NCBI GenBank assembly: GCA_024698715.1 | Contig: JAILRA010000018.1 | Coordinates: 87,310 to 151,309 of the forward strand | Length of the DNA stretch: 64,000 bases | Direction of reading: 5' to 3' | Origin: Lachnospiraceae bacterium | Lineage (GTDB): Bacteria; Bacillota; Clostridia; Lachnospirales; Lachnospiraceae | Part shown: piece by piece, positions 49,101 through 56,472 of the stretch | Numbering within the stretch: the first letter of the stretch is position 1 | Layout of the letters: each line of letters starts with the position of its first letter | Program-made: the position numbers and the translations under genes | The notes under the pieces: model-generated | Told to the model about the DNA's origin: nothing | The model's input: the letters and a program-made list of their open reading frames with translations, nothing else | Database searches by the model: none

Positions 49101-50535
49101 CAAGTGAAGATTCTGCAAGCAAAGTCATTCTGCCATCCGCACTCGCAACACCATCGGTATTATATCCGATCACTCTCCATTTATCGGATTTTCTTGTTCC
49201 TTTGTCTAAATACGAATCATAATATAATGATGCCGGATTACCGGTATATACACCTGCACCAAGTGCTTCACTTCCAATCTGAATTGCTTTTCCGTTACTC
49301 GAATAAGTATTTGAACCTATAGTAAATGATACTTCTCTTTTAGATTCAAATTTTGAAGCAAAGTCCGTCATCTTATCGCCATTATATTGTTCGGACATGA
49401 ATTTGAGTGTATATGTTGATCCTTCAGTTAAGTTAGAAGGCATAGTAACATATGCCACGCCATCAGATGATGCTCCTTCTGGTAGCTCTACTATTCTTCC
49501 ATATGAAAGAATATTATTATTTGAATCAACAAGAATTACAGAAAGATAATTATTTTCTCCTGTAGTTGCATCCTTATAATTTACTTTAATTGTACCGCCC
49601 GAATAAATATTTGTCTTTCCGTCTCTCCATACTTCGAGTCCGTCTCTTGATGCATCATGAATCGTCAGTTTCCATTCATCACCAATATAGTTTTCAACAG
49701 ACATAAGTGCCGATTCACCCATACCCGATACTTTACCTCCTTCGGCTGCAGATGCGAGTATAATGGATGAAAGACTTAAATTAAAAGCAGGACGAACTCC
49801 AAAATACTGGTACACATACGTACCGTCGAAACTCACGAAACCATCAGAATAAACAAATGGTGCCCTATCATCTCTCTCACCAGTCGAGCGGAGCCAAAAT
49901 TCATTATTCCTTCTGCGGAAATTACTTCCTACAAGATCAGCTTCCTTTGTAGATAACAGCCATAAATAACCACTTGTACCATTCTCATCAGATACACCAT
50001 CACAAAAATCACTATAACGATAACTGTATTCACCATGTATCAAATTTCTTTCTACTATTGCCGAACGTTCTTTGTTTGAAAACAATGTCAAAGGCAATCC
50101 GTTTGTTGCGTTTTCATTATCATAATATGCATCAACTACAGATTTTATTTTTGAATTAGCATATGAATTATTACAAGGAGATTTATCATCAAATAGCTCA
50201 TTATAAAATGCAGCGTTAGCAAAAAGCGTCAACACGTCTTCCATTTGAACTGCTCCGGTTTCGTTATTACCTATAACAATCCAATTCTTTGTAGTATCAG
50301 TGCCATAGTAAACAATCGGAGCTTCTGTAACTCTGCTCTTTACATCCCAATCATATCCTTCTTTAACACTTTTCATCGTTGGTATAATGGTATCAGCACC
50401 AAATTGAATATTTTTAGCTGTTCCTTCAGCTCTGGCTTTAATTGCAGTATGTTGCGATACAAAAGAAAAGAGTCCGACTGTAAGTATCGCACTCATAACA
50501 TACATAATTGTCCTTTTTAATTGTTTTTTTATCAT
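43120..50535 (-). CDS. Giant secreted repeat protein (DUF6273-like, MBG-like, InlB-like), lacking its SLH anchor
   Basis: 2471 aa up to the internal stop. The signal peptide (about 1-36) has a basic start, a hydrophobic core and a TAIKARA cleavage-type end. Four units of about 360 aa follow (about 40-1495). Each has a DUF6273-like domain, marked by WWLRSPG-type and YVRPAFNLNLSS motifs (Trp-Leu-Arg near 212, 577, 933, 1298). Each also has an Ig-like segment with the YTLKFMSEQYNGDKMTDFAS motif. About six MBG-like repeats (about 1498-2045; VYDGK motif) come next, then an InlB B-type repeat (GYTFGGWYDN) and four and a half divergent InlB repeats (STDGNGTA...FEFKEW). GGAGGATATT precedes the start and a promoter is at 50642-50670. 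The full frame continues to SLH motifs after the stop. A surface role in adhesion or S-layer-like structure is inferred. Confidence 0.85.
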   Translation of the reverse strand: MIKKQLKRTIMYVMSAILTVGLFSFVSQHTAIKARAEGTAKNIQFGADTIIPTMKSVKEGYDWDVKSRVTEAPIVYYGTDTTKNWIVIGNNETGAVQMEDVLTLFANAAFYNELFDDKSPCNNSYANSKIKSVVDAYYDNENATNGLPLTLFSNKERSAIVERNLIHGEYSYRYSDFCDGVSDENGTSGYLWLLSTKEADLVGSNFRRRNNEFWLRSTGERDDRAPFVYSDGFVSFDGTYVYQYFGVRPAFNLSLSSIILASAAEGGKVSGMGESALMSVENYIGDEWKLTIHDASRDGLEVWRDGKTNIYSGGTIKVNYKDATTGENNYLSVILVDSNNNILSYGRIVELPEGASSDGVAYVTMPSNLTEGSTYTLKFMSEQYNGDKMTDFASKFESKREVSFTIGSNTYSSNGKAIQIGSEALGAGVYTGNPASLYYDSYLDKGTRKSDKWRVIGYNTDGVASADGRMTLLAESSLGNSYFDETKNSNEYSKSTLKTAIDNIVNNRLSTGSPERNAVINRTLLGGSGLYGADDYNDNYVSGSTVSDAVMWPLSFYEADLLNSNIRNKGECWWLRSPGQYYYTTAAVSNDGNIYEIGYNADNSYSVRPAIYLNLSSVIMTSAAVDGKKSVSVGIFGLTPIENYNGNEWKFTIHDSSRDALTVTREGDFKVNPGNKIKIKYSNAVTGSNNYLSAILVNSDNNIIRYGRLLDLGTSEASANGEFYVAIPSGLNEGTYKLRFLSEQYNGDKMTDFASKFDSSRDVTFTVGYNTYSNNGKAVQLGSESLGAGVNTKNAAKLYFDSYLENGTRKSDAWRVIGYQNDGVACDEERMTLLSDSLMKKCDFNYNNGTYNIYSGSNLQNEVNIIAARTTETEKEAIIKRNLEVESFDIANPICTCDGVAKYRVLNAIMWPLSSYEANLTNVDIRKKNYSWYLRSPGYTVEDQYTYNISYVEDTTGTVKDFGHSTAFSSYVRPAFFLNYSSIILTSAAEGGKVSGKTGSLALSPVGDYTGTEWKATLHDSSRDNLEVSREGNLNVPIGGTIKINYKNATTGENNFLSAIIVDSDGNILYYGRIAELSSEASKNGEAYIIVPSGLTEGSTYTLKFMSEQYNGDKMTDYASEFDSSREFSFTVGSYTYSGNGKTIQIGSEALGAAVNTSNAATLYYDSYEESGILKSDAWSIIGYNTNGVASTDGRMTLLAKSYLGNRTTFSVSGGNNKYSGSLLQNSIDSLSMRTAGVEKEAIIPRNLEVGIYSDSEPFCNGVSGTTVSNAYMWPLSTYEANITNYDIRNIYEIWWLRSPGEYSYYTSYVNNGALRFQGESATVYHRYVRPAFNLNLSSIIFTSAANGGKPTNTIGALALTPVGEYTGNEWKVTLHDSSRDTFTVSKIGNGNILPGSVCRFSYSNAKTKADTSKDEYVSAMLFDNQDNLLYYGRIVDLTGDSATGSGEAYVKIPNDLEENKEYTLKFFSEQYNGDKFTDLASDPDGAVITFTATATEDYFKVEVPSNRAYNGSALEATVTPKDDTIGTDDFEVIYFDKNGTELSGAPIDAGDYTFGIRVTENEYFCSAELRDDTNWKFRINKRTLKVEDFTIKYPSNLVYDGKAKGITVELIPGLTGIGNITPIYYQDNGVYGSIPPVYPGNYTFKLDVDNSGNNFEAATGLSDSNWKFTIDKATPKNSDFTVTPPDNYVFDGDFHDTRFNINEGIEGMGLITAYFIDSDKNKIQSIPTLPGTYKIELDVEEGDNYKSASGITSDAWTFTIYKATPTDKNIRVYLPSWDTYDGYEFVATVIDNEDYGTASVVYVDSNNHESTKPPVNVGTYKVKVNVSGGTIYNAADGITNDAWTFTIKKAIPNYNDFIINNLRDYIYDGEKKTVSASFNTRDDTLEGMGDISIEYYKEGETVPIDPVNAGRYRFKLFVEEGDNYEALVLEEDSYVFDINIINPSDKDFIVCLPSNTVYDGREKTATAKTKDGIIGMGSFKVLYVNQDGIVSAYAPTECGTYKVMLDVEEGENYRAARRATGDAITNDAWTFTIHKSSYDVTLNTNGGKINSGKITSYKYGVGATLPTDVTKAGYTFGGWYDNANCTGVQVKTISKTDIGDKIYYAKWTPIKYTVKASTDGNGTAKASVSSGVAGTDVTITATANDGFEFKEWKVVSGGVTLADSKSAKTTFKIGTADVEVKAIFEEIVVPPTTYTVKVSTDGNGTAKTSVSSGVAGTNVTITATANDGFEFKEWQVVSGGVKLSDSKNAKTTFKIGTANVEVKAIFEKETIDPPVPTVYTVTLSTDGNGTAFTTPESGTEGTKVTITATANEGYEFSEWQVVSGGISLDNNKNATTTFVIGTENVEVKAVFAEKTINPPTVYTVTLSTDGNGTATSSHESGIEGTEVTITAVANKGFKFSEWQVVSGGVSLENSKNATTTFTIGTENVEIKAIFETETIDPPAPEEFTVTLSTNGNGTAVSSVASGKEGD

Positions 50536-50641
50536 AATATCCTCCGAAAAGAAAATTTACATTTATCAAAAAAAATAAGAGTTTAAGATATTAAAAATAT
50601 TTTTAGTTTTTCAAAAAGATTTATTTAATTTATCCTTAAAA

Positions 50642-50670
50642 ATTCTATCATATAACAATATGTTTTACAA
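50642..50670 (-). promoter_or_regulatory. Putative promoter of the SLH surface-protein gene
   Basis: On the minus strand TTGTAA (50670-50665), a 17-nt spacer and TAGAAT (50647-50642). It leaves an AT-rich leader of about 100 nt ending in GGAGGATATT before the start. Confidence 0.5.
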
Positions 50671-50741
50671 CGAACAACTACGATTATAATTCCTTATATT
50701 ATGATTCCTGTAATAGCGCATTTTTCATATATAAAACATAT

Positions 50742-50772
50742 AAAAAGCCCCACAGACTTTACTCTGCAGGGC
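50742..50772 (-). terminator. Intrinsic terminator after the lipoprotein gene
   Basis: On the minus strand GCCCTGCAGA and TCTGTGGGGC form a stem with an internal mismatch, followed by TTTTTAT. It ends the response regulator-kinase-lipoprotein transcript. Confidence 0.75.
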
Positions 50773-50823
50773 ATAAATATCATCAATTAATTTTATACTA
50801 TCATTTATTATATTAAAATAAGC

Positions 50824-51567
50824 CTATTTTATTTTAATTCTGATGGCATCTTTTCCGAATGCCGACAAACTCAAATCCAATGAATCAACAGTTGTATCTT
50901 CGGGAATTTCGTATATAAGTACGGCCTGTTTAACTTCACCGGATTCAAGAGTTTCCACGAAAAAGTTCATTACATCATCAAGCGGAACTTTAGAAGATGA
51001 GATTTTCGTATTGTCATTAATTATAGCCTTAAACTTGGGATTGGATGTCGCAAGATCGACATATACCGATTCGGAAGTCACATTTTTGATATTGAATCTT
51101 ACGACCATCAGTTTGTTATTGTCGGATGCAGTAAATGCAAAACCGAGATTATCGGAAGTTTTGGGATATTTAAGAACGATCTCTTCACCCGCGAATTCGA
51201 ATTCCGCTCCCTCTATACCGAGATAATCATTGATCTCATCCGGATCATAAGACTTCTTGGATACACCGGTTTCAATATCGTCAGGTCTGTTTTCTTCCTG
51301 TTTCTCTTCTTTCTTTTTTATTTCCTCTTCTTCGATCTTTTTGAGTTCTTCCGCTTTTCTCGCTTCTTCTTCAATGGCTATCTGCTTTTCTTCTTCACTC
51401 AGAAGTCTCGCCTGATAATTTACATCATGTTCGAGAACTGCATCAGCCATATATCTGACGACCTTAACTTCCTCTTCCTCTGTCATTTCCGGAATAAAAT
51501 TAAGGCAGCCCGTAAGAGGTGCCGCAACAGATATACAGATCAAAAATTTTATAAAAGATTTCTTCAT
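50824..51567 (-). CDS. Lipoprotein with acidic/Lys-rich linker, unknown function
   Basis: 247 aa. A lipoprotein signal (KKSFIKFLICISVAAPLTGC, Cys about 21) tethers it outside the membrane. A Glu/Lys-rich, likely helical segment (about 30-100) follows, then a C-terminal beta-sandwich-like domain (about 115-247; FTASDNNKLMVVRFNIKNVTSESVYVDL) of the type seen in Firmicutes proteins with DUF4352/DUF5067-like folds. It lies 40 bp after the histidine kinase stop, so it is probably cotranscribed with the two-component system. It may be a target or an auxiliary sensor; this is inferred from position. Confidence 0.75.
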   Translation of the reverse strand: MKKSFIKFLICISVAAPLTGCLNFIPEMTEEEEVKVVRYMADAVLEHDVNYQARLLSEEEKQIAIEEEARKAEELKKIEEEEIKKKEEKQEENRPDDIETGVSKKSYDPDEINDYLGIEGAEFEFAGEEIVLKYPKTSDNLGFAFTASDNNKLMVVRFNIKNVTSESVYVDLATSNPKFKAIINDNTKISSSKVPLDDVMNFFVETLESGEVKQAVLIYEIPEDTTVDSLDLSLSAFGKDAIRIKIK

Positions 51568-51607
51568 TCGAAAATTCCTTTAAATCAAATATTATGCAAA
51601 ATCACAT

Positions 51608-53062
51608 TTATTTTATCGGCAATTCAAAATAAAAATTTACACCGCCATCTGTATTGTAACATCCGAAATCAAGATTTGCACCTGTCATTATTGCTTTTAC
51701 TATGGATAATCCGATACCGGAGCCTCCGTAATCCCTGCTCCTGGCTTTATCGGCTTTATAAAATTTCTCCCAGATCCTTTCCATATCTTCATCCGGAATA
51801 GGTTTACCGGTATTAAAAACATTGATCCTTACAAATTCTTCCTTCTTTAAAACGCTTATCACGATCTTTCGTTCATCATCACAATAATGAATTGCATTCG
51901 AAAGATAATTGGAAAGAACTTCTTCAGTCTTAAATTCATCAGCCCACACACAGATCTTCTCTTCTTCACACTCGAAGCTTATACTTATATCTTTCTGCTT
52001 TATAAGAATATTTGAAGAAGATATCTTGTTTTTTATGAGTTCGACGATATCAAACCTTTCAACCTCAATGGGTTTGTTGCCGAATTCAAGCTCAGAAAGA
52101 GTCATTAGTTCTTTTACAAGATTATTCATTCTGTTGGATTCATCGATGATAACATCCAGATAATAATCCTTATTCTCATCATCATCAATGATACCTTCTT
52201 TCAGGCCTTCCGAATAGCTTTGAATCAGTGCAATGGGGGTTTTTAATTCGTGAGATACGTTTGCGATAAATTCCTTTCGCATTTCCTCATTCTCTGTTTT
52301 TCTTTCAATATCCCTCGTAAGTTCCTTGTTGGCGCACTTAAGTTCGGAAATGGTTTTCTCAAGAATATAAGAAAGTCGGTTTATATTTTCACCGAGCATA
52401 TCTATTTCGTTTTCACCTTTGGAATCATATTTAGCATCAAAATCAAGATTAGCCATTTTTGACGAAATATCGGATAAACTCACTATGGGCTTTGTAAGCT
52501 TGTTGGTAAAGAAAATGATACTGATAATACCTACCGTCAATCCTATCAGTCCGACTATTAAAAGAAATTTATTGGAAATGTACACATTATCTTCGACGGC
52601 AATATATGCACATCTGATCAGAAAAGATTCTCCGTTATCCAGATAACCTTTCATTTGCATGTATTTATTATTAGAAAAAGGATCTGCAAGCATCTGAACT
52701 TTCAGATTCTGAAAATCGTCAACCGGCCATAATTCAAGAATCCCCTGTTCGATCCTCAAAAGAAGATCCTCGTCATTAATCCTTATAGATGCGATCAGAT
52801 CCGAACTTTTATCGATTACAATTATCGACAGATCGGAAGTCTCGCATTTAAGATTAAGTTTTTCCTGGAACTGACCGTCATGAAGTTTACCTTCCCTGCT
52901 GGCCTGATTAAGCAGATTGTATGCTTCTTTAATGTCATTTTTTTTATTCAAAAGATAAAAATGTTTTAGAAAAAGAATGTTAGCCAGCATACACATGACT
53001 ACTGTCAAAGTAAGAATCGATATGAAAATTGAAGCTAACTGAAATTTAATCGATCGTTTCAA
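51608..53062 (-). CDS. Sensor histidine kinase (HAMP-HisKA-HATPase)
   Basis: 484 aa. Two membrane helices (about 8-32 and 165-187) flank an extracytoplasmic domain of about 130 aa. A HAMP region (about 188-240), a HisKA dimer helix with the phospho-acceptor in NVSHELKTPIAL (about 270) and a C-terminal HATPase domain follow, with N-box LSNAIHYCD, G1 VFNTGKPIPDE and G2 GGSGIGLSIVK. It overlaps the response regulator gene by 17 bp. The stimulus is unknown; the external sensor has no recognised fold. Confidence 0.94.
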   Translation of the reverse strand: MKRSIKFQLASIFISILTLTVVMCMLANILFLKHFYLLNKKNDIKEAYNLLNQASREGKLHDGQFQEKLNLKCETSDLSIIVIDKSSDLIASIRINDEDLLLRIEQGILELWPVDDFQNLKVQMLADPFSNNKYMQMKGYLDNGESFLIRCAYIAVEDNVYISNKFLLIVGLIGLTVGIISIIFFTNKLTKPIVSLSDISSKMANLDFDAKYDSKGENEIDMLGENINRLSYILEKTISELKCANKELTRDIERKTENEEMRKEFIANVSHELKTPIALIQSYSEGLKEGIIDDDENKDYYLDVIIDESNRMNNLVKELMTLSELEFGNKPIEVERFDIVELIKNKISSSNILIKQKDISISFECEEEKICVWADEFKTEEVLSNYLSNAIHYCDDERKIVISVLKKEEFVRINVFNTGKPIPDEDMERIWEKFYKADKARSRDYGGSGIGLSIVKAIMTGANLDFGCYNTDGGVNFYFELPIK

Positions 53063-53723
53063 ATTTATAACCTATGCCCCAGATGGTTTTTATGAATTTT
53101 CCTTTATCTCCGAGTTTTGCCCTGATCTTTTTTACATGAGTGTCGATGGTTCTGTCTTCGCCGTAATAATCATAATTCCATACATTGTTAAGGATACTCG
53201 TTCTCGGAAGCGCAATACCTTCGTTCTCAAGAAAATAAGCAAGAAGTTCAAATTCCTTATAACTGAATTCAACTTCTTTGCCGTCCACGCTTACTATATG
53301 AGTCAGTTTATTCATAACGATACCGGCACTTTCAATAATATCCTGAGCACCGATACCCTGCGTTCTTCTTAACACAGCTTCAACTCTTGCAACAAGTATC
53401 TTTGGCGAAAAAGGTTTGGATATATATTCATCGACGCCAAGTTCAAAACCTAAAAGTTCGTCGCTCTCATCACTTCTGGCCGTAAGCATTATTATCGGAA
53501 CTTTGGATTCTTTTCTTATTTCCTTACATACTTCCCAACCGTCAAGTTTTGGCATCATGATATCGAGAATGATAAGACTGATGTCCGAATCAGAATAGAA
53601 CTTATCAAGTGCTTCTTCGCCGTTACCGGCCTCGATAACAGTATGTCCGTTCTTCGTAAGAAAGTCGTTTATGATTTTTCTCATTCTGCATTCATCGTCA
53701 ACAACAAGAATTTTTGAATTCAT
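53046..53723 (-). CDS. OmpR-family response regulator
   Basis: 225 aa. A receiver domain (about 3-118) has the phospho-acceptor Asp in LIILDIMMPKLDGWE (about 54), the acidic pocket VVDDE and Lys in SKPFSPK. A winged-helix DNA-binding domain (about 130-224) has YKEFELLAYFLENEG and DRTIDTHVKKIRAKLGD. GGGGG lies upstream of the start. A perfect 12-bp palindrome TTGATTAATCAA (53737-53748) just upstream may be an autoregulatory site. Confidence 0.95.
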   Translation of the reverse strand: MNSKILVVDDECRMRKIINDFLTKNGHTVIEAGNGEEALDKFYSDSDISLIILDIMMPKLDGWEVCKEIRKESKVPIIMLTARSDESDELLGFELGVDEYISKPFSPKILVARVEAVLRRTQGIGAQDIIESAGIVMNKLTHIVSVDGKEVEFSYKEFELLAYFLENEGIALPRTSILNNVWNYDYYGEDRTIDTHVKKIRAKLGDKGKFIKTIWGIGYKFETID

Positions 53724-53736
53724 AATATACCCCCGA

Positions 53737-53748
53737 TTGATTAATCAA
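53737..53748 (-). promoter_or_regulatory. Palindrome beside the response-regulator promoter
   Basis: TTGATTAATCAA is a perfect 12-bp palindrome. It lies between a consensus TATAAT (minus strand, 53762-53757) and the ribosome site of the response regulator, at about +2 to +13 of the expected start. The -35 match is poor, as is common for activated promoters. Use as an operator is inferred. Confidence 0.35.
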
Positions 53749-53790
53749 CAGTATGAATTATAAAATCATCTTATGAAAAAAATGTGAAAA

Positions 53791-54333
53791 TCAAGGAAGA
53801 TTAGCTTCTTTTTCCTTTACCGCTCTTTCTCTTTCTTCAAGTTCCATCTCCCATGCGGAATACTTGTCAACCAATGCATTCTCGTAATTCAGAATATTGG
53901 GATTTTTTGAAGTCGAAGTTATAACGAATAAAGCAATTATGACGATAACCAAAACAGCATTTATAAATAAAGACCATTTGAAAAATGTTGAGTATTTTTT
54001 TGACTCATTTTTATATCTTTTAAGACTTTCGTTTCTCTCTTCAGCGGACAGCTCATCATGTGGAAGTGCATTAACGGGAATAGGAAGAATATCCGCTTTA
54101 AAAGAAGGCGATTTTTCGAGTTTTTTCTTTATGGCCTTCATATACTCCAGTCCGACGGGTGTTTTAAAAGTATTTTTCTCTATACTTTTGTTATATACCT
54201 TATAAAGCAGTTCTACGTCGGCGCCGACAAGCTTTTCATTAAGTTTTTCTATTTTATCAAGTTCGAGTTTTGCAATGTTCGCTTCTTCAAGTGACGAAAA
54301 CATATAATCGCCGACTATAAATTCTTTACTCAT
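53791..54333 (-). CDS. Single-pass membrane protein with coiled-coil ends, unknown
   Basis: 180 aa, not recognised. A soluble N-terminal part (about 1-115) contains helices (EEANIAKLELDKIEKLNEKL) and a conserved-looking TPVGLEYMKAIKKKLE. A membrane helix follows (about 120-140; WSLFINAVLVIVIIALFVI). A short outer segment ends in a Glu/Lys-rich helix. GAGG precedes the start by 7 nt. It stands alone, 67 bp upstream of the response regulator gene in the minus-strand sense of travel, with no shared motif with its neighbours. Confidence 0.65.
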   Translation of the reverse strand: MSKEFIVGDYMFSSLEEANIAKLELDKIEKLNEKLVGADVELLYKVYNKSIEKNTFKTPVGLEYMKAIKKKLEKSPSFKADILPIPVNALPHDELSAEERNESLKRYKNESKKYSTFFKWSLFINAVLVIVIIALFVITSTSKNPNILNYENALVDKYSAWEMELEERERAVKEKEANLP

Positions 54334-54514
54334 GGCATTACCTCATCGAGTTATCTGTCTTTAATAAAATATAAAAAATCAATCAGATTATTTCTGTATT
54401 ATATTATCACGAAAAACATAATATTTCAAAAATAACATATATTGAATTTCTTTAAGTATTTACCGGAATTTACTCTCATCAAATACTTGATTCCAAATAA
54501 AATATCAATCGAAA

Positions 54515-54549
54515 CGCAAAAAATGAGCAGGATAAAAATCCTGCTCATT
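54515..54549 (-). terminator. Intrinsic terminator after pckA
   Basis: AATGAGCAGGAT and ATCCTGCTCATT form a perfect 12-bp stem with a four-base loop. On the minus strand it is followed by a short T-tract (TTTTGCG). It lies 22 bp after the pckA stop. Confidence 0.85.
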
Positions 54550-54571
54550 AAAGTTAATCTTATTTAACAAA

Positions 54572-56179
54572 TTATAACTGAGGACCTGCAGCAACAAGTG
54601 CCTTACCTGCATCGTTTGTTGTATACTTGCCGAAGTTCTTGATGAATCTTCCTGCAAGATCTTTAGCCTTAGCATCCCATTCGGAAGCATCAGCGTATGT
54701 ATCGCGAGGATCAAGGATAGCAGAATCAACTCCGGGAAGTTCTGTAGGAACTTCGAAATCAAAGATGGGGATCTTCTTTGTGGGAGCTTTGTTAACATCG
54801 CCGTTAAGGATTGCATCGATGATACCACGAGTATCCTTAATGGAGATTCTCTTTCCTGTTCCGTTCCAGCCTGTATTTACAAGGTAAGCCTTAGCGCCAG
54901 ACTTCTGCATCTTCTTAACGAGTTCTTCACCGTACTTTGTAGGATGAAGCTCAAGGAATGCCTGACCGAAGCAAGCCGAGAATGTAGGAGTAGGCTCAGT
55001 AATACCACGCTCTGTACCTGCAAGTTTTGCTGTGAAACCTGATAAGAAGTAGTACTGTGTCTGTTCAGGTGTAAGGATTGATACAGGAGGAAGTACTCCG
55101 AATGCATCTGCTGAAAGGAAGATAACATTCTTCGCATCGGGACCTGCTGAAATACCGTTAACCTTCTTAACGATGTTTTCAATATGCTCGATAGGATAAG
55201 AAACACGTGTGTTCTCTGTTACGGACTTGTCAGCGAAATCAATCTTTCCTGCTTCATCAACGGTAACGTTCTCAAGAAGAGCGTTTCTCTTGATAGCATT
55301 GTAGATATCGGGCTCTGATTCTTTGTCAAGGTTGATAACCTTAGCGTAGCATCCGCCTTCAAAGTTGAATACACCGTTGTCATCCCAGCCGTGCTCGTCA
55401 TCACCGATGAGGAGTCTCTTAGGATCTGTTGAAAGTGTTGTCTTACCAGTTCCGGAAAGTCCGAAGAAGATTGCTGTATTCTTTCCTTCCATATCTGTGT
55501 TAGCTGAGCAGTGCATGGAAGCGATGCCCTGAAGAGGTAAATAGTAGTTCATCATAGAGAACATACCTTTCTTCATTTCGCCGCCGTACCATGTGTTAAG
55601 GATAACCTGCTCACGGCTTGTTGTATTGAATGCTACACATGTTTCGGAGTTAAGACCGAGTTCTTTGTAATTGTCAACTTTAGCAAGTGAAGCTGTGTAA
55701 ACAACGAAGTTAGGCTCGAAGTTTGCAAGTTCTTCCTCTGTAGGCTGGATAAACATATTCTTTACGAAATGAGCCTGCCAAGCAACTTCCATGATGAAAC
55801 GAACTGCCATTCTTGTGTCTTTGTTAGCACCGCAGAATGTATCCATTACGAAAAGTCTCTTTCCGTTAAGTTCTTTCTTGGCAAGATCCTTAACGATTGC
55901 CCATGTCTCTTCGCTCATGGGATGGTTGTCGTTCTTATATTCTTCTGATGTCCACCAAACAGTGTTCTTGGAATTCTCATCCATAACAATGTATTTGTCT
56001 TTAGGTGAACGTCCGGTGTAAATACCGGTCATAACGTTAACTGTACCGAGCTCTGTCTCTGTACCTTTTTCAAAACCTGTAAGTTCAGGCTTCATCTCTT
56101 CTTCATATAAGAATTCATATGAAGGATTGTGGATAATCTCGCTGGCATTAATACCATACTGACTTAAATCGATTGCCAT
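54572..56179 (-). CDS. pckA: Phosphoenolpyruvate carboxykinase (ATP)
   Basis: 535 aa. ATP-dependent PEPCK interconverts oxaloacetate + ATP and PEP + CO2 + ADP. In rumen/gut anaerobes it often runs in the carboxylating direction. The kinase-1a loop [11 protein letters not shown] (about 240-250), RSPKDKYIV (substrate Arg), [20 protein letters not shown] with metal and PEP ligands, and [10 protein letters not shown] are intact. AAGGAGAT precedes the start. A strong promoter at 56299-56327 gives a leader of about 110 nt, and a terminator follows. Confidence 0.97.
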   Translation of the reverse strand: MAIDLSQYGINASEIIHNPSYEFLYEEEMKPELTGFEKGTETELGTVNVMTGIYTGRSPKDKYIVMDENSKNTVWWTSEEYKNDNHPMSEETWAIVKDLAKKELNGKRLFVMDTFCGANKDTRMAVRFIMEVAWQAHFVKNMFIQPTEEELANFEPNFVVYTASLAKVDNYKELGLNSETCVAFNTTSREQVILNTWYGGEMKKGMFSMMNYYLPLQGIASMHCSANTDMEGKNTAIFFGLSGTGKTTLSTDPKRLLIGDDEHGWDDNGVFNFEGGCYAKVINLDKESEPDIYNAIKRNALLENVTVDEAGKIDFADKSVTENTRVSYPIEHIENIVKKVNGISAGPDAKNVIFLSADAFGVLPPVSILTPEQTQYYFLSGFTAKLAGTERGITEPTPTFSACFGQAFLELHPTKYGEELVKKMQKSGAKAYLVNTGWNGTGKRISIKDTRGIIDAILNGDVNKAPTKKIPIFDFEVPTELPGVDSAILDPRDTYADASEWDAKAKDLAGRFIKNFGKYTTNDAGKALVAAGPQL

Positions 56180-56298
56180 AATGTATCTCCTTATAAATTT
56201 TATTTTGAATACCCTTATTTATTGCAACGAATATATATTCCGAAATACAAACGAATATACAATAGAAAGCGAATAAGGATAATTTCGCACCGTTAATT

Positions 56299-56327
56299 AG
56301 TATAAAAATAAATACAATCAAAGTCAA
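56299..56327 (-). promoter_or_regulatory. Putative sigma-A promoter of pckA
   Basis: On the minus strand TTGACT (56327-56322), a 17-nt spacer and TATACT (56304-56299). The leader of about 110 nt holds a direct repeat AACGAATATA at 56226-56235 and 56250-56259 (24-bp spacing), which may be a control site. Confidence 0.6.
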
Positions 56328-56472
56328 GATACTTTCGAGGGTTTGATATTTATTTAACAAAATGTTCACATCTGTGTATTTTTCTTGAACAGACGATATT
56401 TATGCAATACAAATCCCGATCATAAATATTTATCTGAAATCATTTTGATAAATATCATGATGAACGTTGAAT

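Noticed and set aside
56148..56369. 73-aa hydrophobic minus-strand ORF upstream of pckA
   Set aside because: It has no ribosome site, overlaps the pckA start and covers the pckA promoter; most likely a chance ORF in AT-rich DNA.
56345..56375. Possible Rex operator (TTTAACAAAATGTTCACA) near the pckA promoter
   Set aside because: The two half-sites run in the same direction instead of forming the inverted repeat TTGTNAA-N4-TTNACAA, and the position is upstream of the -35.
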